From Pholis gunnellus (lineage: Eukaryota; Chordata; Actinopteri; Perciformes; Pholidae): a DNA stretch of 64,000 nt. Numbering within the stretch: position 1 is the first letter of the stretch; the number at the start of each line of letters is the position of its first letter. Below the pieces are notes generated by a model. It was not told the origin of the DNA. It saw only the letters and a program-made list of their open reading frames with translations, and did no database searches. Positions 34,511-45,179 of this stretch are shown piece by piece. Location of the stretch: NCBI GenBank assembly GCA_910591455.2, contig OU342820.1, positions 21,498,099 through 21,562,098 of the forward strand, read 5' to 3'. A program made the position numbers and the translations under genes.

Positions 34511-35753
34511 ACCATTCATTAGGAGGATTTTCTAAATGAACAACACAGTTTATCACAAACAAAAGTACAATATGTACCTCTGAGATGTAGAAGTATCATG
34601 GACTAGTACCTGAGTAGATATACTTGGTGTACTCAGTGTATATACTTGGTGTACTGAGTACTCTCTCTGTGTACTCAGATGTGGTTGCAGCTGAAGTGAA
34701 GTTCACTCCAGGAAAGAAACTGAGCAAGTTTGAGACGATGATGACGGAGGAGGAGATGGAGGAAGAGCAGAGGTGAGTTCAAGGGTTACCTGACCTGTGG
34801 TCCTGTGGCCGACGCGTCGTGTAGTATTACAAGAGTAAATGAAAAATACAAAAGTCTTTTAAGAAATTCAGTGTTTTAAAGGTTGTAATGTTGTACTTTC
34901 CATACTACTTGTATACAGTATGTACTACATACTTTGACTGTGTGGTAAAAGGTACTTTTACTGCAGTAAAGGATCCTTTTCTCTCAACTCTTCGTCCTCT
35001 TCAGGGCTGCAGGGAAACAAGAAGCTCAGCTCATAAAATAAAAGCTTCTTTTCAAAATAAAAGTCACAAACATGACTTAAATAAAACAAACTGTAGTTTT
35101 TATACTCTATGAAATACTTTATAGAAATATAAATATATCTTGTTATTTTAGCTGGTAACAGTTGATCAAAGCGTCTTGTAGCAGGTGAGCGCCCCCTGGA
35201 GGACAAATACAGTCAGTGCACCTGAAATACATTAGAAACAGAACTTATTATTATAACGGTCACAATAAACATAATAAAACAAAGACTATCAAATATAAAT
35301 AAATGTAAAATATATGTACGTTTTTCAAATGAAAAGAGCTACACACAGCTGATATTATTGATTCATGAATAATAAATATTCTTCGACGAATATCTTCAGG
35401 ATCACAAGTACTAATAAATTATTAAATATAATATATTATTATGACACCTGTAGATCTTGGTCTCACCTCTTGGTTTAACCTGTCGACCTCACCTGTCGGT
35501 CTCACCTGTCGGTTTAACTGTCAGTCTCACCTGTCGGCCTCACCTGTCGACCTCACCTGTCGGTCTCACCTGTCGGTCTCACCTGTCGGTTTAACTGTCG
35601 GTCTCACCTGTGGGTCTCACCTGTCAGCCTCACCTGTTGGTTTAACCTGTCGGCCTCACCTGCTAACCCTGCATGCTTCCTCTAACACCTCAGCTGACGG
35701 TGAGTTCTGCCGGTCGCTCAGATCTGAATCTTTTAACAGAAACTCACCTGGTG

Positions 35754-35784
<31 letters not shown>

Positions 35785-38219
35785 TTATCTCCAGCTGTGA
35801 ACTGATGTTGTTTACCTGTAACTGTGACATTAAGCTCTCTGATTGTCTGAGAAGTCTAACGAGTTTAAATCTCATTTTTCTGAAGAACCTGAACGAGTTC
35901 CTAAAATAACGTCTTTCTTTATAAACATTTTATTAATAACTGAACTCTTCAAGGTTTTTAACAGATAAGTAAAACATGCCTCAGTTCACTTTATATATTT
36001 ATATATATTTATTAGTGCTGGGCAACTTAACGCGTTATTATCGCAGCGAACGGTGAACAGCTGTTTGTGTGGCGTCTCTTACTGTTTCCTTCCCCTACAT
36101 TCCCCTGGGTCCTAAGTCCCTCCATGTACAGCTTCTTATCACCTTCTATGTACCAACGTACATTTATAACAAACACCACATGTTACGCTAATCAGTGTAG
36201 CATAGTGTCTGACCTACATACCAACAAAATAAATGATTCATTTAAATTATTGTTTTAGAGTTTTTAAAGTGTTTAGTTTGTAATATGTATAATAATCATC
36301 CATCCATCCATCCATCCATTTTCCTCCTCTTATCCGGGGTCGGGTCGCGGTGGCAGCAGGCTAAGCAGGCTGACCCAGACTTCCCTCTCGCCCGCAACGT
36401 TTTCCAGCTCATTCTGGGGGATCCCGAGGCGTTCCCAGGCCAGCTGGGAGTTATAATCCCTCCAGCGTGTTCTGGGTCTTCCCCGGGGTCTCCTTCCAGG
36501 AGAATAATAATAATAATAATAATCATATCATTTAGTTATCACTACTGAGAATTTAACAAACATAAAAACATGACGTAGATAGGTTTGCAGGTTTCAAGAT
36601 GTATATTTAAATTCATCGCTGACTCATGAAGATAAAGTTGTGAACAGCGGCTGAATATCTATGATCAGAATAATTATAACTGTGTTATAACTGCTGCTGT
36701 GTGAAGAGAATCCTGCTGTTAACAAGAACCTGATGAGTTTAAAGTGTTTAGACCAAATGTTGTTGACCTTTAGTTCATAGAGCAGCACTTTAACATAAAA
36801 GAGCTCAACACACTACTTTAGATTCATTATGAACTTTGCGCAAAACAATGAAATTAATCGTGATTAAAAAATGGTAACGTTGCCCAGCAGTAATATTTAT
36901 ATATTTATATATATATATATAAATATATAAAAAATTACTTTATTATTGTAACTTCATGACGATGACACTGACAACAATAATTTCATAATTGATATTTAAT
37001 ATATTTAATGTTTTTGTTTCAGAGCTCCTGAATGAGACGTCGGATTCCTTCAGTCATCGTCTTCTTCTTCATCTTCTTCATCAGTGAGGAAGACGAGTTT
37101 TATTTCTGGGTTCAGAGTTCGTCTACAAACCAAAAAGTGCCTTCAGGAACCTTTGAGTTGAATTAACAGAAACTTTGAGCTTTTTGTGATTTTATTTTTT
37201 TTGATTAAATTGTGATTTCAATAAAGTTCAGTTAAAGAATAAAACTTTATTAATAAAATCCTCTCATCGTGTTTTGAGTTGAAATGTTTAAATATGCAAT
37301 AAATGAATAAATGTGTGAAACCAAATGGATGTTTTTAGTTTTTATTTAAATCCAGTTGTTTGTTTTTGTTTTTGACTGAATGTAAAAATATAATAAACTC
37401 ACATATGATCGTAGTAATAATAATAATACATCTTTCATAGTACCAATCGGAGGTACTTTTACTTTACTCTTTTTTCAGCACGAGAGTTTATCTTTGATTC
37501 AGAGAAATTCACATTTAAATATATTCAGAAAGTAAAACTGAAACAAAGTACTCAAAGGTTTACTTTTTTATACTTTAAAACTTTAAAAAAAGACTTTATT
37601 CTCAAAATAAAACTTAAAAAGAAATGTAAATAGTACAACATTCACCTTGAACATCTTAGAAGTTTTTAAATTACAACGTTCTTTCTTAATATTCTAATGT
37701 TCATGAAATATTTTGACTTGTTAAAATATTTCACCTATTTTCCCGAAATACCATAAAAACCATAAAACTTTATTCTGAAATTCAAAAAATGATCATAACT
37801 TTTTTTAAATTATCTTTATTCTAAAATATTAAACTGTTTTCCTTGAAATATATATATATATATTTAAAATATTTCATCTTTGTTACAATTTACCATAAAG
37901 AAATTACAAACTTTTGTTTCTATTATGTTACATTTAAATGTATATTTGATATTCTGTATGTTGATATATTGTTATGTTTTATATATATAAATATATATAT
38001 ATATTTATATAATTTATTTATAAAAGTTTCCTGTCATGTGACCTGCTGGTTATTTCTGCTCAGGTCAACACAGCTGACTCAGTGTGTGTGCGTGTGTGTG
38101 TGTGTGTGTGACTTCCCAGGGTGCAACAGGAGCAGCTGGCCGCCATCTTCCTGCTCCTGAAGGAGAACCAGGAGGTGACGGAGGACGTGGAGGAGCAGCT
38201 GAAGCTCTACTCCCTCTGA
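23668..38219 (+). CDS. mxra7: MXRA7, matrix-remodelling-associated protein 7, 4 coding exons
   Basis: Exons 23668-23883, 33620-34091, 34679-34772 and 38120-38219 sum to 882 nt (293 aa plus stop) with consistent phases. Residues ~4-24 (AFIITAVIFTAVAVYFASSL) form one membrane helix. Residues ~73-230 are a Pro/Glu/Val-rich linker with EPVKVPEP-type repeats. The conserved C-terminus begins FTPGKKLSKFETMMTEEEME, then EEQRVQQEQLAAIFLLLKEN, ending EEQLKLYSL, which is the diagnostic MXRA7 block (human ends in VQEQLRLYDM from memory). Human MXRA7 is about 204 aa, so this linker is expanded. The molecular role is poorly known; it is a small membrane-anchored protein linked by expression to matrix remodelling. 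Its neighbour jmjd6 agrees with human 17q25. AATAAA motifs follow at 38227 and 38322. A competing terminal exon may exist at 37023. Confidence 0.92.
24322..24738. repeat. TA/TATT-rich microsatellite cluster (mxra7 intron 1)
   Basis: (TA)n at about 24330-24350 and a longer TATATTTATTTATATTT compound array at 24545-24738, followed by a GTGTGACTGG triplicate at 24790-24818. The open frames here are repeat artefacts. Confidence 0.85.
24830..25445. other. mxra7 intron 1, higher-complexity stretch
   Basis: Less AT-rich than its surroundings, with a 67-codon open frame at 25138-25341 that I do not recognise and for which no splice or homology support is visible. It could be an old element or ordinary intron. 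Confidence 0.3.
25448..27066. repeat. 22-bp minisatellite, ~70 copies (GCCGTCGCCATCTTGGTTTT)
   Basis: Units differ mainly at CCATCTTGG / CCCTCTTGG / TGATCTTAG and TTTTTAG / TTTTCAG. The left part (25540-26110) also has longer CGCCCGCCCTC insertions in a higher-order pattern. It is the same family as 8533-8745, in inverse orientation, and it lies in mxra7 intron 1. Confidence 0.93.
27640..27800. repeat. AT-rich inverted/direct repeat cluster
   Basis: TTAGATTACAAATTAAAATA is followed by its inverse, TATATTCTAATTTGTAATCT, and the inverse arm is then repeated directly. The sequence should fold into a hairpin. Confidence 0.7.
27800..28260. other. mxra7 intron 1, no feature seen
   Basis: Mixed sequence with a triple TGTTCTTCACRTG motif near 27921-27957 only. 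Confidence 0.4.
28265..28331. repeat. (GT)n(AT)n compound microsatellite
   Basis: About 27 GT followed by about 6 AT dinucleotides. Confidence 0.95.
28740..30100. other. Possible degraded interspersed element with an unassigned 67-codon frame
   Basis: GTCAGGGCCTGCAAAGCCTT CTCTGCTGGCC at ~28769 recalls a dispersed fish repeat. The 29489-29692 frame (MLTKAATRQDTHTLRAFENV... ending RRMDFVFK) is protein-like in composition (Trp, Arg, Asn, Phe mixed), unlike the low-complexity frames around it, but I do not recognise it. No splice sites or domain support a host gene. Confidence 0.3.
30183..30292. repeat. 26-bp minisatellite (CAGACGTTCCCTGCAGACCT)
   Basis: About four tandem copies, each with two CTGCAGAC motifs. 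Confidence 0.85.
30522..31190 (+). other. Family C terminus, then featureless intron
   Basis: CAGTGGTGGAAGAAGTACTC at 30522 is a family C left end, recognisable for about 80 bp. The rest shows no feature. Confidence 0.5.
31190..32407. repeat. 28-bp minisatellite (AGAAGCTAACGCTGAACTAA) with a degenerate left flank
   Basis: From ~31478 to 32407 there are about 33 regular 28-bp units in two main forms, GGGGACCT and GGGTCCCT. From 31190 to 31478 diverged, irregular relatives (GCTAAAGGGACCTGCAGGCT etc.) precede it. Located in mxra7 intron 1. Confidence 0.9.
32694..32758. repeat. (GT)n(AT)n compound microsatellite
   Basis: GT run merging into TA and then TACATACA. Confidence 0.9.
32760..33525. 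other. mxra7 intron 1 end, with a polyA-like tract
   Basis: Sequence of mixed composition ending ATGAAATAAAGTTTTCT plus A10 at about 33490-33520, which resembles the 3' end of a processed transcript. No coding block is recognised. Confidence 0.35.
33632..33790 (+). repeat. In-frame coding repeat of mxra7 exon 2 (EPVKVPEP)
   Basis: Tandem copies of ACCAGTGAAAGTACCAGAAC-like DNA encode PEPVKV blocks joined by SA or PEP linkers (about five copies), then looser PEP-rich sequence to ~33975. Confidence 0.9.
34427..34508. repeat. (GT)n microsatellite (mxra7 intron 2)
   Basis: About 41 GT dinucleotides. A short CA run at 34313-34330 precedes it, and family C fragments (34560-34640) follow. Confidence 0.95.
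35455..35672. repeat. 13-bp minisatellite (CTCACCTGTCGGT)
   Basis: About 16 copies, with CGACC, CGGCC and TTTAAC variants. A (TTG)n run follows at 35754-35782. Located in mxra7 intron 3. Confidence 0.9.
36014..36892. mobile_element. Short TIR element (MITE-like), interrupted by an RTE insertion
   Basis: AGTGCTGGGCAAC at 36014-36026 is matched by the inverse GTTGCCCAGCAGT at 36879-36891. The left inner sequence TTAACGCGTTATTATCGC and right inner AATCGTGATTAAAAA resemble a fish element I recall with these GGGCAAC ends. Flanks are AT-rich, so the target duplication is unclear. Internal sequence is mostly non-coding. The RTE tail at 36299-36505 sits inside it. Confidence 0.6.
36299..36505 (-). 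mobile_element. 3' end of an RTE/Rex3-type LINE, 5'-truncated
   Basis: On the minus strand an open segment reads RPRTRWRDYNSQLAWERLGI, then PQNELENVAGEREVWVSLLS, then LLPPRPDPG and a stop. This is the C-terminus typical of fish RTE-type reverse transcriptase proteins as I recall them. It is followed by (GGAT)n at the 3' end, the usual short tandem tail. Only about 200 bp remain, so the copy is dead. Confidence 0.8.
37023..37245 (+). other. Candidate alternative terminal exon of mxra7
   Basis: TTTTTGTTTCAG precedes 37023. Joined to exon 3 (phase 2) it would add Arg-Ala-Pro-Glu and stop at 37033-37035. AATAAA occurs at 37220 and again near 37239. Human MXRA7 has C-terminal isoforms. This is inference from sequence only. 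Confidence 0.35.
37246..38080. other. mxra7 intron 3, AT-rich
   Basis: AT-rich sequence with TA runs near 37848-37866 and 37980-38010, and a GT run at 38081-38110 close to the exon 4 acceptor (38119). No other feature is seen. Confidence 0.5.
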
Positions 38220-38232
38220 GACCAATAATAAA

Positions 38233-39280
38233 ATGTTTTATTTATTAACTTTATCTCATTTATTTGTATTAATATTGGTTCAGCGTTTTGTTTAATTTAC
38301 ACATTAAAGTTATATTTAATTAATAAAAGTCTTATTTTAATATTATAAACATGATGAACCTAAAGCTGTATATTAATATTTAACATTTTATTAGTAATAA
38401 TTTTATTCTCTTCATGTTTACTCTAAAAGTTGTGACGTTCTTCTTTAAATATTATAATGTTCATCTTGAACAATGTTCCATTTTATTCCCAAAAACTTTG
38501 TTCTCAAAAATGTATTCGAAAATATATTTTTAGGAAATTCGTCTCCAAACTTTTATACCGACTGTAAGTGTTGCATTTTGGGTAACGTAGTGTTTTCTAA
38601 CAAAGTATTAAAACTATTAACATGTTCATAATGTTAATAGTTCATAAAATGACGTCATTCTTCTCTCAAAATAAAATGTTTTCTTTCCCGAAATATTACG
38701 AAATGAATCTTAATAATTTAGACTTTATTCACATTTTATCATTGTTGTTTTTCTTTGAGAGATTAATCTCAGGAATTGGATTCATACACAAACTGTAAAT
38801 GCTGCATTGTGGGTACTGTAGTGTTTTCTCACTTTCTTTATTTGGTCACATGTTCTTTGATAAATCAGATTTGTGTGTTTATTAATTTAGAGTTTTTACG
38901 TTTTAAATGAATTGTGTTTTTTCATGACAATAAATAATTAAATATGAAACATCTGGACTTCAGATTGTGATGATTTTAAAATGTGAAGAAGAGACAGAAG
39001 AAGAAGAAGAAGAAGAGACAGAAGAAGAAGAAGAAGAGAGAGAAGATCTCAGTTTGTCCACTAGATGTCAGCAGAGTTCTGTTATTATTTATTATTTATG
39101 TATTTAGTTTTCTCTTCAGATATCAGAATATTAGTATTAGTATTGTTATGATAATAACATGACCATTATTAATAGATTAATTAATAATCATATTTTTGTT
39201 AAATTTGTTAAATTTGGAAATTTTGAAAAAGATGATTTCTAGTTTTCTGTGAATCCACTAATTGATTAATAGACTTGTTC
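38233..39280. other. Downstream of mxra7, no gene seen
   Basis: AT-rich, with a GAAGAAGAA tract near 38995-39040. Two stretches resembling each other (TTGCATTTTGGGTAACGTAG at 38572 and TGCATTGTGGGTACTGTAG at 38803) suggest an old duplication. Confidence 0.4.
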
Positions 39281-39440
39281 ATTAATAGACTTATTGATTC
39301 TATATATTACTTAGTTCATTAATATACTTATTGATTCTATATATTACTTAGTTCATTAATAGACTTATTGATTCTATATATTACTTAGTTCATTAACTTA
39401 TTGATTCTATATATTACTTAGATCATTAATAGACTTATTG
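39280..39440. repeat. 37-bp AT-rich tandem repeat (TTCATTAATAGACTTATTGA)
   Basis: Four to five copies sharing CTTATTGATTCTATATATTA. Confidence 0.85.
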
Positions 39441-39544
39441 ATTCTTGTATAAACTGTTGTGGAGTTTAATTGATAAATCATCATCATATTTTATGAACTC
39501 TTCAAATGTTTTGTTAAAAATCTTTAAAAATTTGTAAAATAACT

Positions 39545-39650
39545 AAACCTGTAGATGTAGAAATACTCAACTAAAGTACAAGTACCACAAATTTGCACTT
39601 TGCACATCAGTACTTGAATAAAAGAACTTAATTACACTTCACCAGTACTT
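39545..39650 (+). mobile_element. Family C element fragment
   Basis: GAAATACTCAACTAAAGTAC AAGTACC, then GCACATCAGTACTTGAATAA, matches the right-terminal part of family C. Confidence 0.5.
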
Positions 39651-39704
39651 TGTTGTTGTTTAAATGTAGTCGAGTGTCACAGAAAAGAAAACATGAAACT
39701 GCAC

Positions 39705-39797
39705 TAAATAATAATAATAATAAGAATAATGATAATAATGATAATAATAATAATGATAATAATAATAATAATAATAATGATAATAATGATAATAATA
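39705..39797. repeat. (AAT/GAT)n trinucleotide repeat
   Basis: Mixed AATAATGATAAT units. Confidence 0.9.
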
Positions 39798-39799
39798 TT

Positions 39800-40705
39800 T
39801 TTATATTGACATTAAACACAGAATTTTACTTAGTTCAATAATAATCTAAAAGTAACGGATAAATGGTTAAAATATAATTAAAAAACATTTTTTAAATTAC
39901 ATATTTAATTATATTAACTTAAATCTAAAAAAGTGAAGTTCACTAGTAAAATGTAAAAAAGCTGCTAAATTATATGTATTATCATATTAATATTCAGAAT
40001 TGGGATTAATTAATTTATGAATTTAAAAAATATTAAAATCTCGTGAACAATAAATAAAAAAGTTTCTGTTTCTAGAACGAGACAAAGATGAGAGAAAGTA
40101 GGCGGGGCGATGAGATCTCATGAAGCTCACGACGAGAACCGGAACAAAACCGGAAATGAAGGGAGTGACTCTTCAAAAATAAGAGCACGAATGTCAAAGT
40201 TTCAATTATCTTTTTATTTATTTATGACATCTATTCACTGAGAGGAGAACTTTTACTTCGTCTCAGATTTAATTACATTCAATTTCACACACTAATAAAA
40301 TTAAATAAAACCGTCTTTCAGGTAAAACAGCTGAAAAACTGCAACTGACCATTGTTTTCATTTCCGGTTTATCTGCTTGATTATTATTTTTTGTAAAACA
40401 TAAAATTAAAGACAAATTATAACTTCACAAAGAATAAAAACAAATCCTCGTATTAGTGACTGAAACGAGGTGGTATCTGGTCTTCAGGGTTAATCCATTA
40501 TCAGAGTGTCTGTTCATGAACTCATCAATTCATCACTATTTATGTTTGTCTCTGCAAATGAATAAATATTATTTAAAAAGTTTTTTATTTTTTTTATTTA
40601 CTGTCGTTAATACAAATGTACACTCAATACATCTTTAAAATACATCACGCGGTCAGAAGTGATTGAAAATTAACTCAATTTAATTTTGTATTATTAGTAT
40701 TATTA
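39800..40705. other. AT-rich intergenic, no gene seen
   Basis: Contains a GC-richer island at 40095-40175 with ACCGGAAATGAAGG and CCGGAACAAAACCGG (ETS-like). No adjacent exon is recognised. Confidence 0.35.
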
Positions 40706-41456
40706 GTCATTATTTTTTTTTTAATCAAATTTATTTAAAAGGGACCATGTACAGTTCAAACATAAATGTCTCCATTCAATGCACTGCACCAGATTGTAGC
40801 TTAAGCTAATTTGCATCTGCAGTCCCTTGGCAGGTCAAACAAGGACACGACAATAACACAGTAAAAGGAAAAGACATAATACAAAGATTTACCATAAAAA
40901 ACATACAAGACACTCAATACAACACTACACACAAATAACATAAAAAAATAATGTTTGTCACTAAAATCAAGTCAGAAAGACCACAAGAATTGAGGTCAGT
41001 GTTGTGCAGCTTTTAAAATACCTTTTAAGTTGGATTTAAAAGTGCTAATAGAGCTGCAGCTCCTCACACCTTCAGGCAGCGTGTTCCACTGATGTGTTGC
41101 TTTTACAGAGAAGGCAGATTGTCCAAAAGTAGTGCGGCGAAATGGTATTTTACAGTCTCGTGTAGAGGATATTCTTGATGATCGAATGGAACTGACTGAG
41201 CGAGTGAATACAAAGTCACGGAGTGGAGGAGGGGCCAAACCATTTAGAAGTCTATAGACCAGGCACAAGTTTGAGAACAATCTAAAATTGTCAAAGCTCA
41301 GTAGATTGTGCTTCTTCAATACCCTACAATGGTGAAAGTTCAACGGCCTTTTGTCCAGGATTTTTATTGTTTGCTTATATAATGACTCGAGAGGTCTTAT
41401 GACCGTTTCACCAGCCTGCCCCCAACATGTAATGCAGTAGGACATGTGGGAAAGCA

Positions 41457-42885
41457 TCATGGCTGCATAAATATCTTGGCTGCAGTTAGAGAGAGACAGT
41501 TTCTGATGTGTCTAAAATTTGCTAGGTTGTATTTTATGGTTTTAACCATTTTCTTTACATGTTTCTTAAATGTCAAATTTTGATCTAGTATCACACCAAG
41601 ATATTTAAAATCAGTGACTATTTCAAGCCTTTCTCCGTTGATGAGGATCTCAACATCAGGAGGTTGTCTGATGGTTTTGGAGAAAAACATCCCTTTTGTC
41701 TTCTTTACATTTAGAGTCAGACATGATTGATCGAGCCAGTGTGTGATCCTTTCCAACGCAATTGTTAGCTTGGCAGCTGCTAACTCAGCTGTTTTTGCAT
41801 GTGTATATACAACAGTGTCATCCGCATACATTTGCAGTTCAACGTCATGACACTGTTGCAGGAGATCATTAATATATAGACTAAATAATAGAGGAGCTAA
41901 CACCCATAATAACCTTGTGGAACACCCATTGTGCATTTCATGTTGCTGGACAGTGCGTCACCAATTTTAACACATTGCTTCCTATTTGATAGATATGAGG
42001 ACATCCAAGCCAGCGCTCTAGGTGAAAAGTTGTAAGTTGTTCAATGACAACTTTCTCTGCAATCTTTGACAGAACTGGCAGTATACATATCGGTCTGTAG
42101 TTACTGGCTTCAAGGCGGTCTCCAGATTTAAAGATAGGTGTGACAACGGCACATTTCCAGTCATCGGGGAACGAGCTGTGTTTAAAAGACAAGTTAATTA
42201 AATGAGCAATGGGGGGAGTTAAAATATCATTATGAGATTTCACAAACATGCTATCAAATTGAAAAGCATCTCTGCATTTGGAGTTTTTTAAGGAGCCGAT
42301 GATTTTGTTCACTTGTAACTCGTTAGTCTGTAACACCTCGAAAACCTGGCCTGTGACATCCGTAGGAGCGATGTCCAATTTCCTTTTTGTAAACTTTTTT
42401 CCAAGCTCATATACAGACTCAAGAAAAAAATTATTAAAGACAGAAGCAACCTTAAGATGATCATCAATTAGTTCACCTTGTACTTTGAGTTTAAAATCTC
42501 CTAAAAATCTTGGGTCCCTCCTTGTGAGATTATCGATATTTTTCCAGATCAGTTTGCTGTTTCCTTTTGCCTCATTCAAAATATTGAGATAGAAGCGAGA
42601 TTTAGCCAATCTTAGCTCCTGGGTGACTTTGTTCCTTACACCTTTATAGATCAGCATGTCGGTGTCTCTTCTTGTTGTAATTGTCGTTCTTAGTGCTGCA
42701 TCTCTAGTCCTCATCAGCTTCCACAGGTTTTCATTGAACCAGGGTAAATTATTTTTAATTTTAGATTTCATCAGGACCCCCACATTAAATCTTTCCCTCA
42801 CAGAGTTGATTCTGTGAGTAAAGGTGTTACAGCCATAACACACTTCGTCAGAAGATAGTACATCGTCCCAGTTTAAGCTGTTCAT
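41457..42885 (-). pseudogene. LINE reverse transcriptase fragment
   Basis: Two open pieces in different frames (42885-41938 and 41936-41457). The first carries pre-RT and fingers motifs. The second has LLFSLYINDL, YADD, LNVKKTKGMFFSK and FKYLGVILD, in the normal RT order. Residues between motif B-like VVIEQL and LLFSLY are mostly lost, which points to an internal deletion plus frameshift. Confidence 0.85.
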
Positions 42886-42933
42886 TTCACTGGCAAATTC
42901 TTCTTGCTTAGCTTTAGGTTTAGCTTAGCTTGC

Positions 42934-43470
42934 TTAGCACTGTAGGATCTTTGACTTAGTCGCCATGTTCCTAAATCTATTTTTTGTCAGTTTTCTCGCA
43001 AATAAGGTTAGGTTATGATCCGATAAGCCAGTGATTAAATTATAACTTATGGTTGTTCTTTCTGGTTTGTTGGTAAATATCAGGTCAATTTGAGTACTGG
43101 AGAGTTTGGCAATCCTTGTTGGGCCTTTAACTAATTGTTGTAGATGAAATTTCTCAGTGATTAATTTGAGTTTTTTCCTCTTTGATTTATCCCCCCAGTT
43201 CACATTAAAATCGCCCATGAGAATGAATTCTTTGTTGAGATTGCACTCTTTCAAGACTTCTGTGAGTTGATCATAGAAAGTATCATCTGCAGAAGGGGGC
43301 CTATAGATACCTAAAATGTTGAAAGACATTTTCTGGGACAAGATTATTTTTACTTAGTGAACTTTAGTTCACATTTGATTTCGTCTTTCACATAGAAAAG
43401 CACCCCTCCTCCCCTTCCAACAGTTCTATCCCGTCTAAAACATTGATAGCCGATGAGTAATTATGAGATA
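42934..43470 (-). pseudogene. LINE endonuclease fragment
   Basis: Remnant of the APE-type endonuclease, which nicks target DNA for LINE insertion. It shows ILGIYRPPSADDTFYDQL, GDFNVNW and GLSDHNL. The N-terminal third of the domain is missing, and a stop falls after ATKSKILQC. Confidence 0.8.
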
Positions 43471-43479
43471 CTATCATAA

Positions 43480-44160
43480 TTTTGTTGTGGTTTTATTTTG
43501 AAAGTCCGTGCCGGATGTTCTGTGTGTCGTGGTGTGTAACTTGACACCGTGTCCACGTTCTGGAGAACGTAGCGGGCAGAATGTGGCATTCAGGGAGCGG
43601 AGGGAAAACCAGGAGGAGCGTCATCGTACAAAAGTAGTAAAACCGCTAAAATACACATTTATACATTAACTCCGCGCGTGGGTTCAACTTTCATCTGAAG
43701 TCAACATTCCTGGATTATTCTTTCTTTTTACTGGAATATCAACACAAGGAATAAAGTTGTTTTCCTTCAAACTGCCTCAGTGGTCCGCGAGAAATCCGGT
43801 CTGGAAAGTTTCTGCCGAACATTCACCAAAGAAAAGACAAAAGGTAACGTGTTCCGGTTCAGATGAACTACATATGCGCACAGTTCTGGATCCCACGAAC
43901 CGGTTCTTACGAAAGTGGTTCAACCAGCGTCGGTCTTAAGGTCTGTTTACATCCAGACTCCGGACCAGGTCTGACCCTTTTTTCCGGGTCCTTCACAATC
44001 TGAGCACTTGATCTGAATATTAATACATAAACTACTGTAGTATTCAGACAATACACACTTTTTATGAATCCTCGGAAACAAATCTCCAATTCGGCGGAGT
44101 TCAGCATCAGCGGTGAGCTCGTGAGCTCAGACACATTCAGGGTATAATCGGGTCCCAGAC
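43480..44160. other. Possible distal promoter / 5' UTR exon region of caskin2
   Basis: GC-richer sequence with a plausible donor AAAAG|GTAACGTG at 43842/43843, 3.4 kb upstream of the caskin start. No coding block. The link to caskin2 is speculative. Confidence 0.2.
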
Positions 44161-44666
44161 CCCCCCAGACCCCCCCAGACCCCCCCACAGTGCGTCACTC
44201 TGATGAAACACGTCCAGCAGCAGGTTCAGCGCTGATCTCCAGAGATTCACGCGTCGCCGAACTCTCCTGTGACTCCTTCACGTTCAGAGGAAAAGCTTTA
44301 AATCAAAGTTGTGTTCGTGTTTGTGTCGTTTACGAGAAGCAGGAAATAGAAACAGAGACTTTTAAAGGAGGTCTGGCCTCTGCTGCTACAGGTCACACAG
44401 TGACGCTATGAAGACACAACTGTTACAACTTAGTGTCATGAGACACAAAAACACAGTAAATACACGTCACGTGACTCGTGTCACAGTGAGAGTAGGAACC
44501 CTCCGGAGGAGACGAGGAGACGAGGAGCTCTGCTGGTTATGTAATGGAACCAGTTCAGACCAGGACCAGGACCAGCGTCACTATGTGGACTCTGAGATCC
44601 GGCTGCAAAAACCTATTTCTTCTGTTTATGCAGAAACACTGTTGTTGTTTTAGGCCGGTGCTGCAC

Positions 44667-45066
44667 GTTCTCCTGTTCTCCTGTTCTCACGTTCTCCTGT
44701 TCTCACGTTCTCCTGTTCTCACGTTCTCCTGTTCTCACGTTCTCCTGTTCTCACGTTCTCCTGTTCTCCTGTTCTCACGTTCTCCTGTTCTCACGTTCTC
44801 CTGTTCTCACGTTCTCCTGTTCTCCTGTTCTCACGTTCTCCTGTTCTCACGTTCTCCTGTTCTCCTGTTCTCCTGTTCTCACGTTCTCCTGTTCTCACGT
44901 TCTCCTGTTCTCCTGTTCTCCTGTTCTCACGTTCTCCTGTTCTCCTGTTCTCACGTTCTCCTGTTCTCACGTTCTCCTGTTCTCACGTTCTCCTGTTCTC
45001 CTGTTCTCACGTTCTCCTGTTCTCACGTTCTCCTGTTCTCCTGTTCTCACGTTCTCCTGTTCTCCT
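44667..45066. repeat. 8-bp minisatellite of two forms, TTCTCCTG / TTCTCACG
   Basis: About 50 octamers in a mixed order of the CCTG and CACG forms, ending at a CTGCAGAG. The CACG form brings regular CpGs. Confidence 0.93.
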
Positions 45067-45179
45067 GCAGAGATCAGGACTAATGTTATCTGAGTGACTC
45101 TGAGAGTTGATTCTGTTCACTGAGCTGGAAGAGTTTAAGTAGCTCTACTGATGTTCTGTCACAAAACAGCCCGAGGGAA

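Larger units (their letters stand above)
40709..43475 (-). mobile_element. Degraded, 5'-truncated non-LTR retrotransposon (APE-type LINE)
   Basis: Minus strand, 5' to 3': an apurinic endonuclease C-terminal part from ~43470 (RRDRTVGRGGGVLFYVKD; then GDFNVNWGDKS, and SDHN at the active-site end); the region before and including the RT palm (SFPDDWKCAVVTPIFKSGDR; SNYRPICILPVLSKIAEK); the catalytic YADD box (ELQMYADDTVVY); and a C-terminal region (LPEGVRSCSSISTFKSNLKG). It ends at AAATAAATTTGATT plus A-rich sequence at ~40709. The reading frame is broken by a stop after the endonuclease and by shifts near 41940 and 41460, so it is inactive. The clade was not fixed; it is of the jockey/CR1/L2-like group with an APE endonuclease. 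Confidence 0.88.

Noticed and set aside
40095..40175. GC-richer patch with ETS-like sites as a promoter
   Set aside because: No first exon, donor or conserved coding block can be tied to it; kept only as a remark in the intergenic entry.
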